In this document: positions 34,093-42,622 of the stretch, in pieces
How the letters are laid out: the number at the start of each line of letters is the position of its first letter
Numbering within the stretch: the first letter of the stretch is position 1
NCBI GenBank assembly: GCA_036388895.1
Contig: DASVQY010000036.1
Coordinates: 34,603-98,602, forward strand
Direction: 5' to 3'
Origin: SXVE01 sp036388895
GTDB taxonomy: Bacteria > Acidobacteriota > Blastocatellia > Pyrinomonadales > Pyrinomonadaceae
Length of the DNA stretch: 64,000 nt
The notes under the pieces: model-generated
The model's database searches: none
The model's input: only the letters and a program-made list of their open reading frames with translations
Told to the model about the DNA's origin: nothing
Position numbers and translations under genes: made by a program

Positions 34093-34163
34093 ATTTGTTG
34101 TTTTCGGCGGTTCGTTGTAACCTTTAGCATTAGTTAGACTTTTTGTCGTCAAAACACTATTGA

Positions 34164-34934
34164 ATGAATCCGCTTGTTAAATTTTTATTTGAACTTCAGG
34201 AAATCAGTTTTTTAGTCTGGCGTTCTGTTACAGGCTTGATTAAAGGTCCGCGATACATCGGGGAAATTATCCGACAAATGGATTTAATCGGCGTCGGTTC
34301 ATTGGCGATTATAATTTTGACCGGATTTTTTACCGGCGGCGTTTTGATTCTGCAAACTTATCCGACGCTCGCTTATTACGGCGGTCAGAGCGAAGCCGGT
34401 CGCGCCGTCGCGACCTCTCTGATACGCGAACTCGGACCGGTTTTATCGGCTTTGATGGTCGCCGGCAGAGTCGGTTCGGCAATTTCCGCCGAACTCGGCT
34501 CGATGGTCGTTTCGCAACAGATTGATGCGATGCGCGCGCTCGGAACGTCGCCGATTCGCAAGCTCGTGACGCCGCGCGTCATCGCTTTAATTTTGATGCT
34601 TCCGCTTTTGACGGTCGCGGCTGATATTTTCGGCATAATCGGCGGCGGCGTCGTCGCTTCGCAGATTTTCAATCTTGACAATTCGCTTTATATAACATCG
34701 GTTCGTTACGGCGTGACGATTCAGGATTTAATCGGCGGCGTCATAAAGCCGACATTTTTTGCGTTTATCATCGGTTTTGTTTCCTGTCACAAAGGTTTGA
34801 CGACCGAAGGCGGAACAGTCGGAGTCGGCAATTCGACAACCAGCGCAGTCGTTTTATCATCTATTCTTGTTATTATCGCAGATTTCTTTATTTCTCGTCT
34901 TTTGCAGGCGGTTTTCGGCGCGAGCCGTATTTAA
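34164..34934 (+). CDS. mlaE: MlaE-type ABC transporter permease
   Basis: Permease of the Mla lipid-transport system in the inner membrane. The MlaE/DUF140 signature lies around ELGPVLSALMVAGRVGSAISAELGSM (residues ~90-115), with conserved TEGGTVGVGNSTTSAVV near the C-terminus and about five membrane helices. 256 aa, typical. Starts a three-gene operon mlaE-mlaF-mlaD; no MlaC or MlaB gene follows. Confidence 0.93.
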   Translation: MNPLVKFLFELQEISFLVWRSVTGLIKGPRYIGEIIRQMDLIGVGSLAIIILTGFFTGGVLILQTYPTLAYYGGQSEAGRAVATSLIRELGPVLSALMVAGRVGSAISAELGSMVVSQQIDAMRALGTSPIRKLVTPRVIALILMLPLLTVAADIFGIIGGGVVASQIFNLDNSLYITSVRYGVTIQDLIGGVIKPTFFAFIIGFVSCHKGLTTEGGTVGVGNSTTSAVVLSSILVIIADFFISRLLQAVFGASRI

Positions 34935-34954
34935 AAAATGCCTTTTTACTTAAT

Positions 34955-35851
34955 ATGTCATTCACGGAAACCGAAGAAATCGAAAAAACCAATCTAGAAG
35001 AATACGAAGAAACCGATTTAGAGACTCCGACCGACGATGTCGAGCGGATGACGCCAGCAATCGAGTTTCGCGATGTCGTGCTTTTCTTCGATGACAGAGT
35101 CATTCTGAACGGTATCAGTTTTTTAGTCCGGCGCGGCGAAACAAAAGTCGTTTTAGGTGGTTCCGGCGGCGGGAAATCTACGATAATTAAACTTATATTA
35201 GGTTTGTTGAAACCCGACGAAGGACAGATATTTATTGACGGCGAAGACATAACCGATTATGACGAAGCCGAAATGATGCGAATCAGAACGAAAATCGGGA
35301 TGATTTTTCAGGAAGGAGCTTTGTTCGATTCGCTTTCGGTTTACGAAAATGTGGCTTATCGGCTGCACGAAGCCGGAGTTGCGGAAGACGAAGTTGAACA
35401 CGAAGTAAGACGGATGCTTCGTTTCGTTGATTTGGAAGATGCGATTGACAAAATGCCGATAGAGCTTTCCGGCGGTATGCGCCGACGCGTCGGCATCGCG
35501 CGCGCGCTGGTCGGAAATCCGAGCATTATTCTGTTCGATGAACCGACAGCCGGACTCGATCCGCCGACGGCACGAACGATTTGCGAATTGGCGATCAAGC
35601 TGCGCGATCTGGAAGATGCTTCTTCGATTTTCGTGACGCACGAAATGAACAATCTCGAATATCTTTCTTCGGAATATGCGGTAGTTGACGAAAACGGCGA
35701 AGTCTTTTTTGAACAGGAAGGCGAAAAGCTTTGCCTGATAAATACCGAAGTCATAATGCTGCGCGAAGGTAAAATCATTTTCAGCGGAAAGGACGAAGAG
35801 CTTCGCCGCTCGCAAGAACCGTATATTCACCGGTTTATTCGCGGGAAATAG
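34955..35851 (+). CDS. mlaF: MlaF-type ABC transporter ATP-binding protein
   Basis: ATPase of the Mla complex. Walker A GGSGGGKST (about 65-73), Q-loop GMIFQEGALFDSLSVYENV, signature LSGGMRRRVGIARAL with the MlaF-typical LSGGM, Walker B IILFDEPTAGLD and H-loop VTHEM. A ~35-residue acidic N-terminal extension (TETEEIEKTNLEEYEETDLE) is unusual for MlaF. 20 bases after mlaE. Confidence 0.93.
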   Translation: MSFTETEEIEKTNLEEYEETDLETPTDDVERMTPAIEFRDVVLFFDDRVILNGISFLVRRGETKVVLGGSGGGKSTIIKLILGLLKPDEGQIFIDGEDITDYDEAEMMRIRTKIGMIFQEGALFDSLSVYENVAYRLHEAGVAEDEVEHEVRRMLRFVDLEDAIDKMPIELSGGMRRRVGIARALVGNPSIILFDEPTAGLDPPTARTICELAIKLRDLEDASSIFVTHEMNNLEYLSSEYAVVDENGEVFFEQEGEKLCLINTEVIMLREGKIIFSGKDEELRRSQEPYIHRFIRGK

Positions 35852-35891
35852 CGCCATTTACGATTGCTGGATAAAAATTCGACAATAAATT

Positions 35892-37118
35892 ATGCCGAAA
35901 ACTCAAAAAAATCTTTCCTTAAGTCAGTTGCGTGTCGGAATTTTCGTTCTGGTCGCGATTCTCGTGCTCGGGTTTTTAATTTTGAATTCGACGGGAGAAT
36001 TCAATCCGTTCGAGAAGAAACTTCATTTGAGGGCGCGATTTTTAACTGCTGACGGGCTGCGCGAAAATGCCGAAGTACAGCTCGCTGGCATTCCCATCGG
36101 AAAAGTTGAAGAAGTCAGGTTTCTTCCGCCGGACAGCGGAGTTCCCGAAAAAATCGAAGCGTTGTTTTCCGTAACGGAAAATCTCGACGGCAGACCGATA
36201 AACGAACGAATCAGAACCGATTCTACAGCGCAGCTTGTCGCGCTTTCGCTTCTCGCCAACGATAAAATGATAAACATCACGCCGGGAACCGCCACCGGCG
36301 CTCCGGTTCCCGAAAATCACGTTTTGAATTCGACAACCACGATGTCAATCAATCAATTGACGCAAACCGGCAACGATCTTCTGCAGCAAATCAATAAATT
36401 ATCCGTTCCGGCAAACGAAATTCTCAGCAAAGCGAATCGCGGCGAAGGCACGCTCGGGCGGCTTGTAAACGATGAATCGCTTTACCGTAATCTTGATACT
36501 GCGGTTGCCGAGACGCGGCTCACCGTTGTAAAGCTGCAGACAACGCTCGATAAAGTCAATCGCGGCGGTGGAACAGCCGGAAAACTCTTGAATGACCCGG
36601 AACTTTATAACAGCCTGAACCGAACGGTCGAACAGCTCGAATCAATTTCCAGAGATTTGCGCGCCGGACGCGGTTCGGCTGGAAAATTCTTAACCGACGA
36701 CGCGCTTTACAACGAAACCCGCGCCGCCGTCAGCGATTTGCGCGGCTCGATTCAGGAATTGAAACCGACTTTTGAAAGGCTGAATAAAATCGCCGGAGAC
36801 ATTGATTTGATTACCGCTGATTTAAGTCAGGGAAAAGGCTCGGCTGGAAAGTTTCTGAAAGACGAACAGCTTTACGAAGAAGCGCGCAATTCGATTGCCC
36901 GATTTAATTCGACGGCTGAAAGATTCGACGTTTTAATCGGCGACGTGCAGAGTGGTAAAGGAACTATCGGAAAACTTCTGACCGACGAAGCTCTTTACAA
37001 CAACGCCAATCAAACGGCGGCGAACATCAATCAACTTACAACCGAAGGAACGAAACTGATTTACGATTTCCGCCAGAACCCGAAAAAATATCTGCGCATC
37101 AAATTCAGCATTTTTTAA
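35892..37118 (+). CDS. mlaD: MlaD-type MCE-domain protein with repeated C-terminal motif
   Basis: One N-terminal membrane anchor (about 15-31), then the MCE domain (about 43-135: LRARFLTADGLRENAEVQLAGIPIGKVEEV). The long C-terminal part carries five copies of a G-x-G-[ST]-x-G-[KR]-[LF]-[LV]-x-[DN]-x-x-LY motif at about 184-198, 225-239, 259-273, 314-328 and 355-369. They likely build a helical tube or needle-like extension. The permease-ATPase-MCE order indicates an intermembrane phospholipid transporter. 408 aa, much longer than E. coli MlaD. Confidence 0.9.
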   Translation: MPKTQKNLSLSQLRVGIFVLVAILVLGFLILNSTGEFNPFEKKLHLRARFLTADGLRENAEVQLAGIPIGKVEEVRFLPPDSGVPEKIEALFSVTENLDGRPINERIRTDSTAQLVALSLLANDKMINITPGTATGAPVPENHVLNSTTTMSINQLTQTGNDLLQQINKLSVPANEILSKANRGEGTLGRLVNDESLYRNLDTAVAETRLTVVKLQTTLDKVNRGGGTAGKLLNDPELYNSLNRTVEQLESISRDLRAGRGSAGKFLTDDALYNETRAAVSDLRGSIQELKPTFERLNKIAGDIDLITADLSQGKGSAGKFLKDEQLYEEARNSIARFNSTAERFDVLIGDVQSGKGTIGKLLTDEALYNNANQTAANINQLTTEGTKLIYDFRQNPKKYLRIKFSIF

Positions 37119-37164
37119 TAAATCTGATTTCGCCGAAATCCTACAGAGTTGATTTAAAATATTA

Positions 37165-37196
37165 ACGGGCTTTTGAAATTTCTCTCAAAAGCCCGT
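37165..37196. terminator. Bidirectional terminator between mlaD and tRNA-Leu
   Basis: ACGGGCTTTTGA (37165-37176) pairs with TCAAAAGCCCGT (37185-37196). T-rich stretches lie on both sides, so it can serve mlaD (+) and the tRNA transcript (-). Confidence 0.85.
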
Positions 37197-37204
37197 ATTT
37201 ATTA

Positions 37205-37289
37205 TGGTGCCGAGGACGAGACTCGAACTCGTACGGTTTTCACCACACGCCCCTCAAACGTGCGCGGCTACCAATTACGCCACCTCGGC
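37205..37289 (-). tRNA. tRNA-Leu (anticodon GAG)
   Basis: 85-nucleotide cloverleaf on the minus strand. Acceptor GCCGAGG pairs with CCTCGGC, and CCA is encoded. The anticodon stem CACGT/GCGTG closes loop TTGAGGG, giving anticodon GAG (reads CUU/CUC). A long variable arm with GGT/ACC stem and the T-arm ACGAG/CTCGT fit a class II leucine tRNA. It follows secG by 21 bases in the same direction, a common secG-tRNA-Leu arrangement, and is probably cotranscribed. Confidence 0.95.
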
Positions 37290-37310
37290 TGAAAAAAAGA
37301 GGGTTAAAAT

Positions 37311-37778
37311 TTACCTGTTGGCGTTCGTTACAACGGCGGTATTAGCGTTTGCGGGTGCTGCGCTGACATTTGCCGCATTCGCGTTCGTCGTATTCGTCTG
37401 CGAATTTGGTGCCGCATTTGTCGGCTGAATCGCGGTATTGCCCGGAGCTTCGGTCGAAGCGTTAACGGCATTATTCGTATTCAAATCAGAAATCGGCGGC
37501 TGAGTCGTTTCGACCGCCGCCTCGGGATTAGCGTCTAAAACCGATACATTTCCCTGCAAAGCGGGCATTGTGATAAACAAAGCCGAAAGCATAAATAAGG
37601 CAGCCGCCACGATTGTGATTTTCGATAAAACCGTAGCCGTTCCGCGCGGTCCGAAAGCCGTGCTGGAAATATTGCTGGTAAAAAGCGCGCCCGCATCTGT
37701 TTTTCCGGGTTGAAGCAATACCGAAACGATCAGCGCGATACAGGAAATAAAAAATATTGTATAAAGAAAATAAATCAA
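37311..37778 (-). CDS. secG: Preprotein translocase subunit SecG
   Basis: Two membrane helices (about 3-21 and 53-72) separated by the SecG signature LQPGKTDAGALF ... FGPRGTATVLSK. After the second helix comes a ~80-residue Asn/Ala/Thr/Pro-rich periplasmic tail, so the 155-aa total exceeds the usual 75-110. Subunit of the SecYEG export channel. 18 bases downstream of tpiA, upstream of tRNA-Leu. Confidence 0.92.
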   Translation of the reverse strand: MIYFLYTIFFISCIALIVSVLLQPGKTDAGALFTSNISSTAFGPRGTATVLSKITIVAAALFMLSALFITMPALQGNVSVLDANPEAAVETTQPPISDLNTNNAVNASTEAPGNTAIQPTNAAPNSQTNTTNANAANVSAAPANANTAVVTNANR

Positions 37779-37796
37779 CTTCTTCCTCTTTTCTAA

Positions 37797-38555
37797 CTAT
37801 CTGTAATTTACAATCGAAGCGAAACTTTCCGCTTTCAAACTCGCGCCGCCGACTAACGCCCCGTCAATATCCGATTCATTCATTAAATCATTGATATTTT
37901 CCGGCTTAACCGAACCGCCGTAAAGAATCCGAATTTTGTTCGCCGTTTCTTCTGAGTGCGTCGCGGTTAAGGTTCGGCGGATAAAGTTATGCATTTCTTG
38001 AGCCTGTTCGGGCGTCGCGGTTTTACCCGTGCCGATTGCCCAAACAGGCTCGTAAGCGATTATGATACGTTCCATATCCGAAACTGTCAAACCCTCGCAG
38101 CCGCTTACGAGTTGTGTTTTGACAATCGTTTCTGCGTTTCCAGCTTCCCTTTCGGCAAGCGTTTCTCCGACGCAGACGATTGCCGTCAACCCCGCTTGCA
38201 GTGCGGCTTTTGTTTTTCGATTTACCGTTTCATCGGTTTCGCCGTAAAACTGGCGGCGCTCGGAATGCCCGATTATGACGTGCGAACAGCCGACATCTTT
38301 GATCATATCTGCCGCGACTTCGCCGGTCTGAGCCGAATGTTCGATTTCTGTCGAGCAGTTCTGGGAAGCAACTTTGATGTTTGAACCTTCCAAACGGTCG
38401 GCAACTGTTTTCAAAGCCGTAAAAACCGGCGCGATAACTATTTCGCAATGATTCGCGTTCGCCACTAGGGGCTTCAGCGCCAATGCTGTTTCGACTGCTT
38501 CGCCGAGCAGTTTATACATTTTCCAATTTCCTGCAATAACAGGTTTTCTCGTCAT
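37797..38555 (-). CDS. tpiA: Triosephosphate isomerase
   Basis: Interconverts dihydroxyacetone phosphate and glyceraldehyde 3-phosphate. Motifs: AGNWKMYK (Lys), GHSERRQ (catalytic His), AYEPVWAIGTG (catalytic Glu), ILYGGSVKPEN and GALVGGASL. 252 aa, standard TIM barrel. It lies in the gap-pgk-tpiA-secG order on the minus strand. Confidence 0.97.
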   Translation of the reverse strand: MTRKPVIAGNWKMYKLLGEAVETALALKPLVANANHCEIVIAPVFTALKTVADRLEGSNIKVASQNCSTEIEHSAQTGEVAADMIKDVGCSHVIIGHSERRQFYGETDETVNRKTKAALQAGLTAIVCVGETLAEREAGNAETIVKTQLVSGCEGLTVSDMERIIIAYEPVWAIGTGKTATPEQAQEMHNFIRRTLTATHSEETANKIRILYGGSVKPENINDLMNESDIDGALVGGASLKAESFASIVNYR

Positions 38556-38619
38556 AAAAGTATTTTAATAAGTAAAGAAATTGGCTAAACCTTCAAAATA
38601 AATCTTGCAGACAAATTAT

Positions 38620-39942
38620 TTAATAGAGTAATTCAACTAAAACTATTATGACAATCAGCAAAACGATTCCGGCAATTAAGAATTTATAATTCAGATGAAG
38701 TTTCTCTAATCCCGCAGCCCGTTCAATCTTCTGGTTTTCTGGTTTTTTATCCTTAATTTTATCTTCATTAACTGCTTTATTTGCGAAATAATGAGAAACT
38801 TCATTGGTGTGATGAGCACCGTTTGAAGAGGTGTTGGCAGCCGCAAATGAATGGTTACTCCCATGAACACCATTGCTTAAAAACTTGTAGACGTTTTCCA
38901 AATCATTCGCCAAATCAGTTGTTTTTTCGTAACGTAAATTAAGGTCTTTCGCCAGAGTTTTTACGAGAATTTTTTTAATTTCCGGTATTTCTTCGATTTC
39001 GGATGAATAGTCGGGTTCGGTCAAGAGAATTCGTTTGCGTATTTCGCTTTGCGTTTCGCCGACGAACGGGCGGGCGCCGGCAAGCATTTCGTAAAAAACG
39101 ACGCCCAAACTCCAAATATCAGTGCGCCAATCGAAATCTTTTCCGCGAATCTGCTCCGGCGACATATAAGATATTGTTCCGATTATTAATCCGGGGTTCG
39201 TATCGAACAAATGATCAAAGTTGTCGTTTGCTTCTCCGTTCTTTGCGGAAAAATACTTTGCCAAACCGAAGTCCAGAATTTTTACCAATCCGTCGTCCGT
39301 GACAATAACATTTTCCGGCTTTACGTCGCGGTGAACGATTCCGGCTTTGTGCGCAGCCGACAAAGCCTTTGTCATCTGGCAAGCAATATCCAAGGCTTTT
39401 ATTCGATCAACTTCCTTTTTTTTCAAAAGCTCGCGCAGAGTTTTTCCCTGCACGTATTCCATCGCCAGATAATACCTGCCGTCAGCTTTTCCGAAACCGT
39501 ATATATGAGCGACGTTTGGATGCGAGATCGCAGAAGCGGCTTTTGCTTCCTGCTGAAAACGCAGGATTCTTTCATCATCATCCGAAAGTGTGCTCGGTAA
39601 AACTTTAAGCGCGACATTGCGTTCAAGCGCTACGTCTTTTGCCAGAAAAACAACGCCGGAACCGCCGTGCCCTAAAATTTTCTGCATTTCATAAGCGGCG
39701 AAATCAGGCTCTTCGAAAAGTCCTATATACTCGGAAGCTAAAATTTTCGCGCCGACATCAAAAATCGGCTCGCTCAAAAAACTGTTGTCTTTATCGGCTT
39801 CGGCGAGCAGAGTCAAAACATCTTCGATCAAATCCGCATCGCCCGCGCAAGCCGACGCGACGAATGCTTCGCGCTTTTCCGGCGGCAGTGTGACAGATTG
39901 ATTGAAAACGCTTTCGACGGTTTTCCAGCGATTAGCATTCAT
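38620..39942 (-). CDS. Transmembrane Ser/Thr protein kinase
   Basis: N-terminal ~80 residues are the helical region typical of acidobacterial kinases paired with TIGR02999 sigma factors. The kinase domain spans about 84-345: glycine loop GHGGSGVVF (91-99), K113, HRDVKPEN with catalytic D206, DFG at 224-226, GTISYMSPEQ and DIWSLGVVFYE. A Ser/Asn/His-rich linker leads to a C-terminal membrane helix at about 418-440. Unlike PASTA kinases, the C-terminal end has no sensor outside. The sigma-factor gene ends 84 bases upstream; the kinase may phosphorylate it. Confidence 0.92.
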   Translation of the reverse strand: MNANRWKTVESVFNQSVTLPPEKREAFVASACAGDADLIEDVLTLLAEADKDNSFLSEPIFDVGAKILASEYIGLFEEPDFAAYEMQKILGHGGSGVVFLAKDVALERNVALKVLPSTLSDDDERILRFQQEAKAASAISHPNVAHIYGFGKADGRYYLAMEYVQGKTLRELLKKKEVDRIKALDIACQMTKALSAAHKAGIVHRDVKPENVIVTDDGLVKILDFGLAKYFSAKNGEANDNFDHLFDTNPGLIIGTISYMSPEQIRGKDFDWRTDIWSLGVVFYEMLAGARPFVGETQSEIRKRILLTEPDYSSEIEEIPEIKKILVKTLAKDLNLRYEKTTDLANDLENVYKFLSNGVHGSNHSFAAANTSSNGAHHTNEVSHYFANKAVNEDKIKDKKPENQKIERAAGLEKLHLNYKFLIAGIVLLIVIIVLVELLY

Positions 39943-40026
39943 TAGTTTTGCGGGACGTATTTTTATTTATAAAGCGTAACGGGGAGATACGGAAGTTTAA
40001 TATGAAATACTTTCGGAACGGAAAAG

Positions 40027-40605
40027 TCAATGAGCCATTTGATTGGCGCCGTTGATTTCGCGACCGAGCCAGGCTTTGGCTAAACGCCAGTGAACGCCTA
40101 TCGTTACCGGAGCGAAATCGAGAACTTTGCTGATTTCTTCGACCGACAAACCGCCGAAATAGCGCATTTCGACAATCGTGCACTTGAGCGGATCGAGATG
40201 CGAAAGCCGTTCGAGAGCTTCGTCGAGCGCGATCAACTCGACGGATTTTTCGTGCGTCAAAACCGTAACTTCTTCCAAACTGACGTGGGCGAATTTTCCT
40301 CCGCGTTTGGCGCAAGTACGGTCACGCGCGTGTTTGAGCAAAATTCGGCGCATGATCTGTGCTGTAATGGCAAAAAAATGTTTTCGGTTTTGCCACGATA
40401 CCGAATGTTGATTGTTTAGTTCGATAAATGCTTCGTTGATCAAAGCGGTCGTCTGCAAAGTATGGTTGGGATTTTCCCGCCGCATATAATTGTGCGCGAT
40501 TTTTCTGAGTTCTTGTTCGACCAAAGGCATTAACTCTTCAAGCGAAGCGCGGTCACCATCGCTCCACGCGGCTAGTAATTCCGTGATGTTATGTCTGTCA
40601 GTCAT
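40027..40605 (-). CDS. ECF sigma factor of the TIGR02999 type
   Basis: Start ATG 40605 follows an AAGGAG site. The TIGR02999 pattern is complete: ITELLAAWSDGDRASLEELMPLVEQELRKIAHNYMRRE, TLQTTALINEAFIEL, QIMRRILLKHARDR, then region 4 LDPLKCTIVEMRYFGGLSVEEISKVLDFAPVTIGVHWRLAKAWL. Members of this group lack anti-sigma factors and are encoded with Ser/Thr kinases in Acidobacteriota; the kinase follows here. 192 aa. The frame also runs upstream to 40644 but without ribosome site. Confidence 0.9.
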   Translation of the reverse strand: MTDRHNITELLAAWSDGDRASLEELMPLVEQELRKIAHNYMRRENPNHTLQTTALINEAFIELNNQHSVSWQNRKHFFAITAQIMRRILLKHARDRTCAKRGGKFAHVSLEEVTVLTHEKSVELIALDEALERLSHLDPLKCTIVEMRYFGGLSVEEISKVLDFAPVTIGVHWRLAKAWLGREINGANQMAH

Positions 40606-41158
40606 AATGTAACTCCTTAAATTAGGACTTTGCAGAGACTCCAAAGAATACGAAGTTCATTGTCGGTTGATTGCTGAGGAACTGAAGTTTTCAAACAAAC
40701 TTTTTGACGTTTGTAATAAGCCTTGAAGAGATTATAAATCTTGCTTTACCGCTCATGAGAATTATTTTATTTTTCGCTTACTTCTCTTCAATAAATGCAA
40801 ATTATACATTTTATTTCGTAAAACACAACAAAAATTTTGGCGTTAAATCAAAAAAAGTTACTTGCTAAACGTTTTTTATATACATTTTTCCGCATTTTCG
40901 GACGTATATCTAATAGGCATAAACATTCTAAACCTTTATAAAAACAAATTTGAAGCGCGAGCATTTTTCCGTTTCACCGAACCAGAAATTTAGAATTTTT
41001 TTATTCTGATTCGGATATTTTTGTTTTTCAAAGGCGTGATTGCCTGAAAAGGAAATTCCTTTTTTCTTTAATTATGGTGCAAAAAAAGCGCCGCTTTGTT
41101 TATTTATTAACATAGCGACGCTTTTTTTGACTCAACAATTTATTTTTTACTTTACATT
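40606..41158. other. 553-base spacer between the ECF sigma gene and pgk
   Basis: Very AT-rich and without a plausible gene. It should hold the sigma-factor promoter on the minus strand. Two structured elements are visible: the pgk terminator at 41081-41128, and an imperfect dyad CCGAACCAGAA (40977-40987)/TTCTGATTCGG (41004-41014). Confidence 0.6.
41081..41128 (-). terminator. Terminator after pgk
   Basis: AAAAAAAGCGCCGCT (41081-41095) pairs with AGCGACGCTTTTTTT (41114-41128) with one C-A mismatch, 31 bases past the pgk stop. Confidence 0.8.
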
Positions 41159-42478
41159 TTACTTATCGTCGAGCGCTTCAACGCCGGGCAAATTCTCGCC
41201 CGCCAAAAACTCCAAAGTAGCGCCGCCGCCCGTCGAGATGTGCGAAATTTTCTCGTTCAGTCCCGCTTGATTTACCGCGGAAACCGAATCGCCGCCGCCG
41301 ACAATCGAAACCGCCCCGTTTTCGGTCGCTTCGGCAACCGCTTCGGCAACAGCGATGGTTCCCTGATCGAACGGTTTTTCCTCGAACATTCCCATCGGAC
41401 CGTTCCAGACGATTGTTTTCGCGCCTTCGAGCGCGTGGCGGAAAATTTCTGCCGTTTCGATTCCGATGTCCAAGCCGACCAAACCTTTGTTCGTAAATTC
41501 GATTGGAATTGTTTTGCGCGAATTAAGCGGATCGTAAGAATCAACGACTTGATGATCGGTCGGCAGAATCAATTCGATGCCGGCATCTTTAGCTTTTTGT
41601 TCGATTTCGAGCGCTTTCGGCATCATTTCATCTTCGACTAACGATTTGCCGATTGTTATGCCCTGCGCTTTGAAGAAAGTGTAAGCCATCGCGCCGCCGA
41701 TCAACAATTTATCAACTTTTCTTTCAATCAAAGACTCGATAACCGGAATTTTATCAGAAACCTTTGCGCCGCCGAGAATCGCCACGAAAGGACGTTCAGG
41801 GTTATTCAATGCTTTCGATAAGAAATTCAATTCCTTTTCCATCAAAAATCCGGCAACGGAATCTTCAACGTGCTTTGTAATTCCGGTGGTCGAAGCGTGA
41901 GCGCGATGTGCTGCGCCGAAAGCGTCGTTGACGTAAACGTCGGCTAACTCAGCGAGTTGCGCGGCAAAACTGTCATCATTCTTTTCTTCTTCGGCGTGCA
42001 GGCGCAGGTTTTCGAGCAATAAAACTTCGCCTTCCTTTAATTGATTAACACGCTCTTTTACTTCTTCGCCGACGCAATCATTAACAAAGAAAACCTTGTC
42101 ATTCACGATTTCGGCTTTTCCGAGCGCCGTTCCCTGTTCGTTCGAACGAACAACCGGATTTTCGCTTCCGCTTGCCGAAACGTCCTGCAATTCCGGCAGT
42201 TTTAGCAGATATTCATAAACCGGACGCAGCGAATATTTATTCGCATCATACGGCGTTCCCTTTTCTTCGGCTTTCTTTTTATCTTTCAAAGGTCTGCCGA
42301 GATGCGAAGCGAGAATGACTTTCGCGCCGTTATCAACCGCGTATTTTATCGTGGGCAGCGCGCCGCGAATTCGCGTGTCGTCTTCGATGACTCCGTTCTT
42401 TATCGGAACGTTGAAGTCAACCCGAATAAAAACCCGTTTTCCTTTTATATCAACATCTTTGATTGTTTTCTTATTCAT
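41159..42478 (-). CDS. pgk: Phosphoglycerate kinase
   Basis: Transfers phosphate between 1,3-bisphosphoglycerate and ADP. Motifs: RVDFNVPIKNG near the N-terminus, ILASHLGRP, FLMEKELNFLSKAL, AILGGAKVSDK and SIVGGGDSVSAV near the nucleotide site. 439 aa is about 40 longer than usual, because of an insertion near residues 75-125 (KAEEKGTPYDANKYS ... SGSENPVVRSN). Separated from gap by an S41 protease gene rather than adjacent. Confidence 0.96.
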   Translation of the reverse strand: MNKKTIKDVDIKGKRVFIRVDFNVPIKNGVIEDDTRIRGALPTIKYAVDNGAKVILASHLGRPLKDKKKAEEKGTPYDANKYSLRPVYEYLLKLPELQDVSASGSENPVVRSNEQGTALGKAEIVNDKVFFVNDCVGEEVKERVNQLKEGEVLLLENLRLHAEEEKNDDSFAAQLAELADVYVNDAFGAAHRAHASTTGITKHVEDSVAGFLMEKELNFLSKALNNPERPFVAILGGAKVSDKIPVIESLIERKVDKLLIGGAMAYTFFKAQGITIGKSLVEDEMMPKALEIEQKAKDAGIELILPTDHQVVDSYDPLNSRKTIPIEFTNKGLVGLDIGIETAEIFRHALEGAKTIVWNGPMGMFEEKPFDQGTIAVAEAVAEATENGAVSIVGGGDSVSAVNQAGLNEKISHISTGGGATLEFLAGENLPGVEALDDK

Positions 42479-42622
42479 AGATTAAATGAAAAAATCGCTT
42501 TATTTAGAGCGAATTATAACATCTTAAACACTCTAACTAAAACGATTGTTTTGCGGTTTTTCCGAAGCTTTGTAAAACTTTTTATTTTGGAATTCGACTC
42601 TCTTCAACTATTCAAAGGATTT

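Noticed and set aside
35198..35857. 219-aa minus-strand frame antisense to mlaF
   Set aside because: Covers the intact ATPase motifs of mlaF in antisense and resembles other shadow frames in composition.
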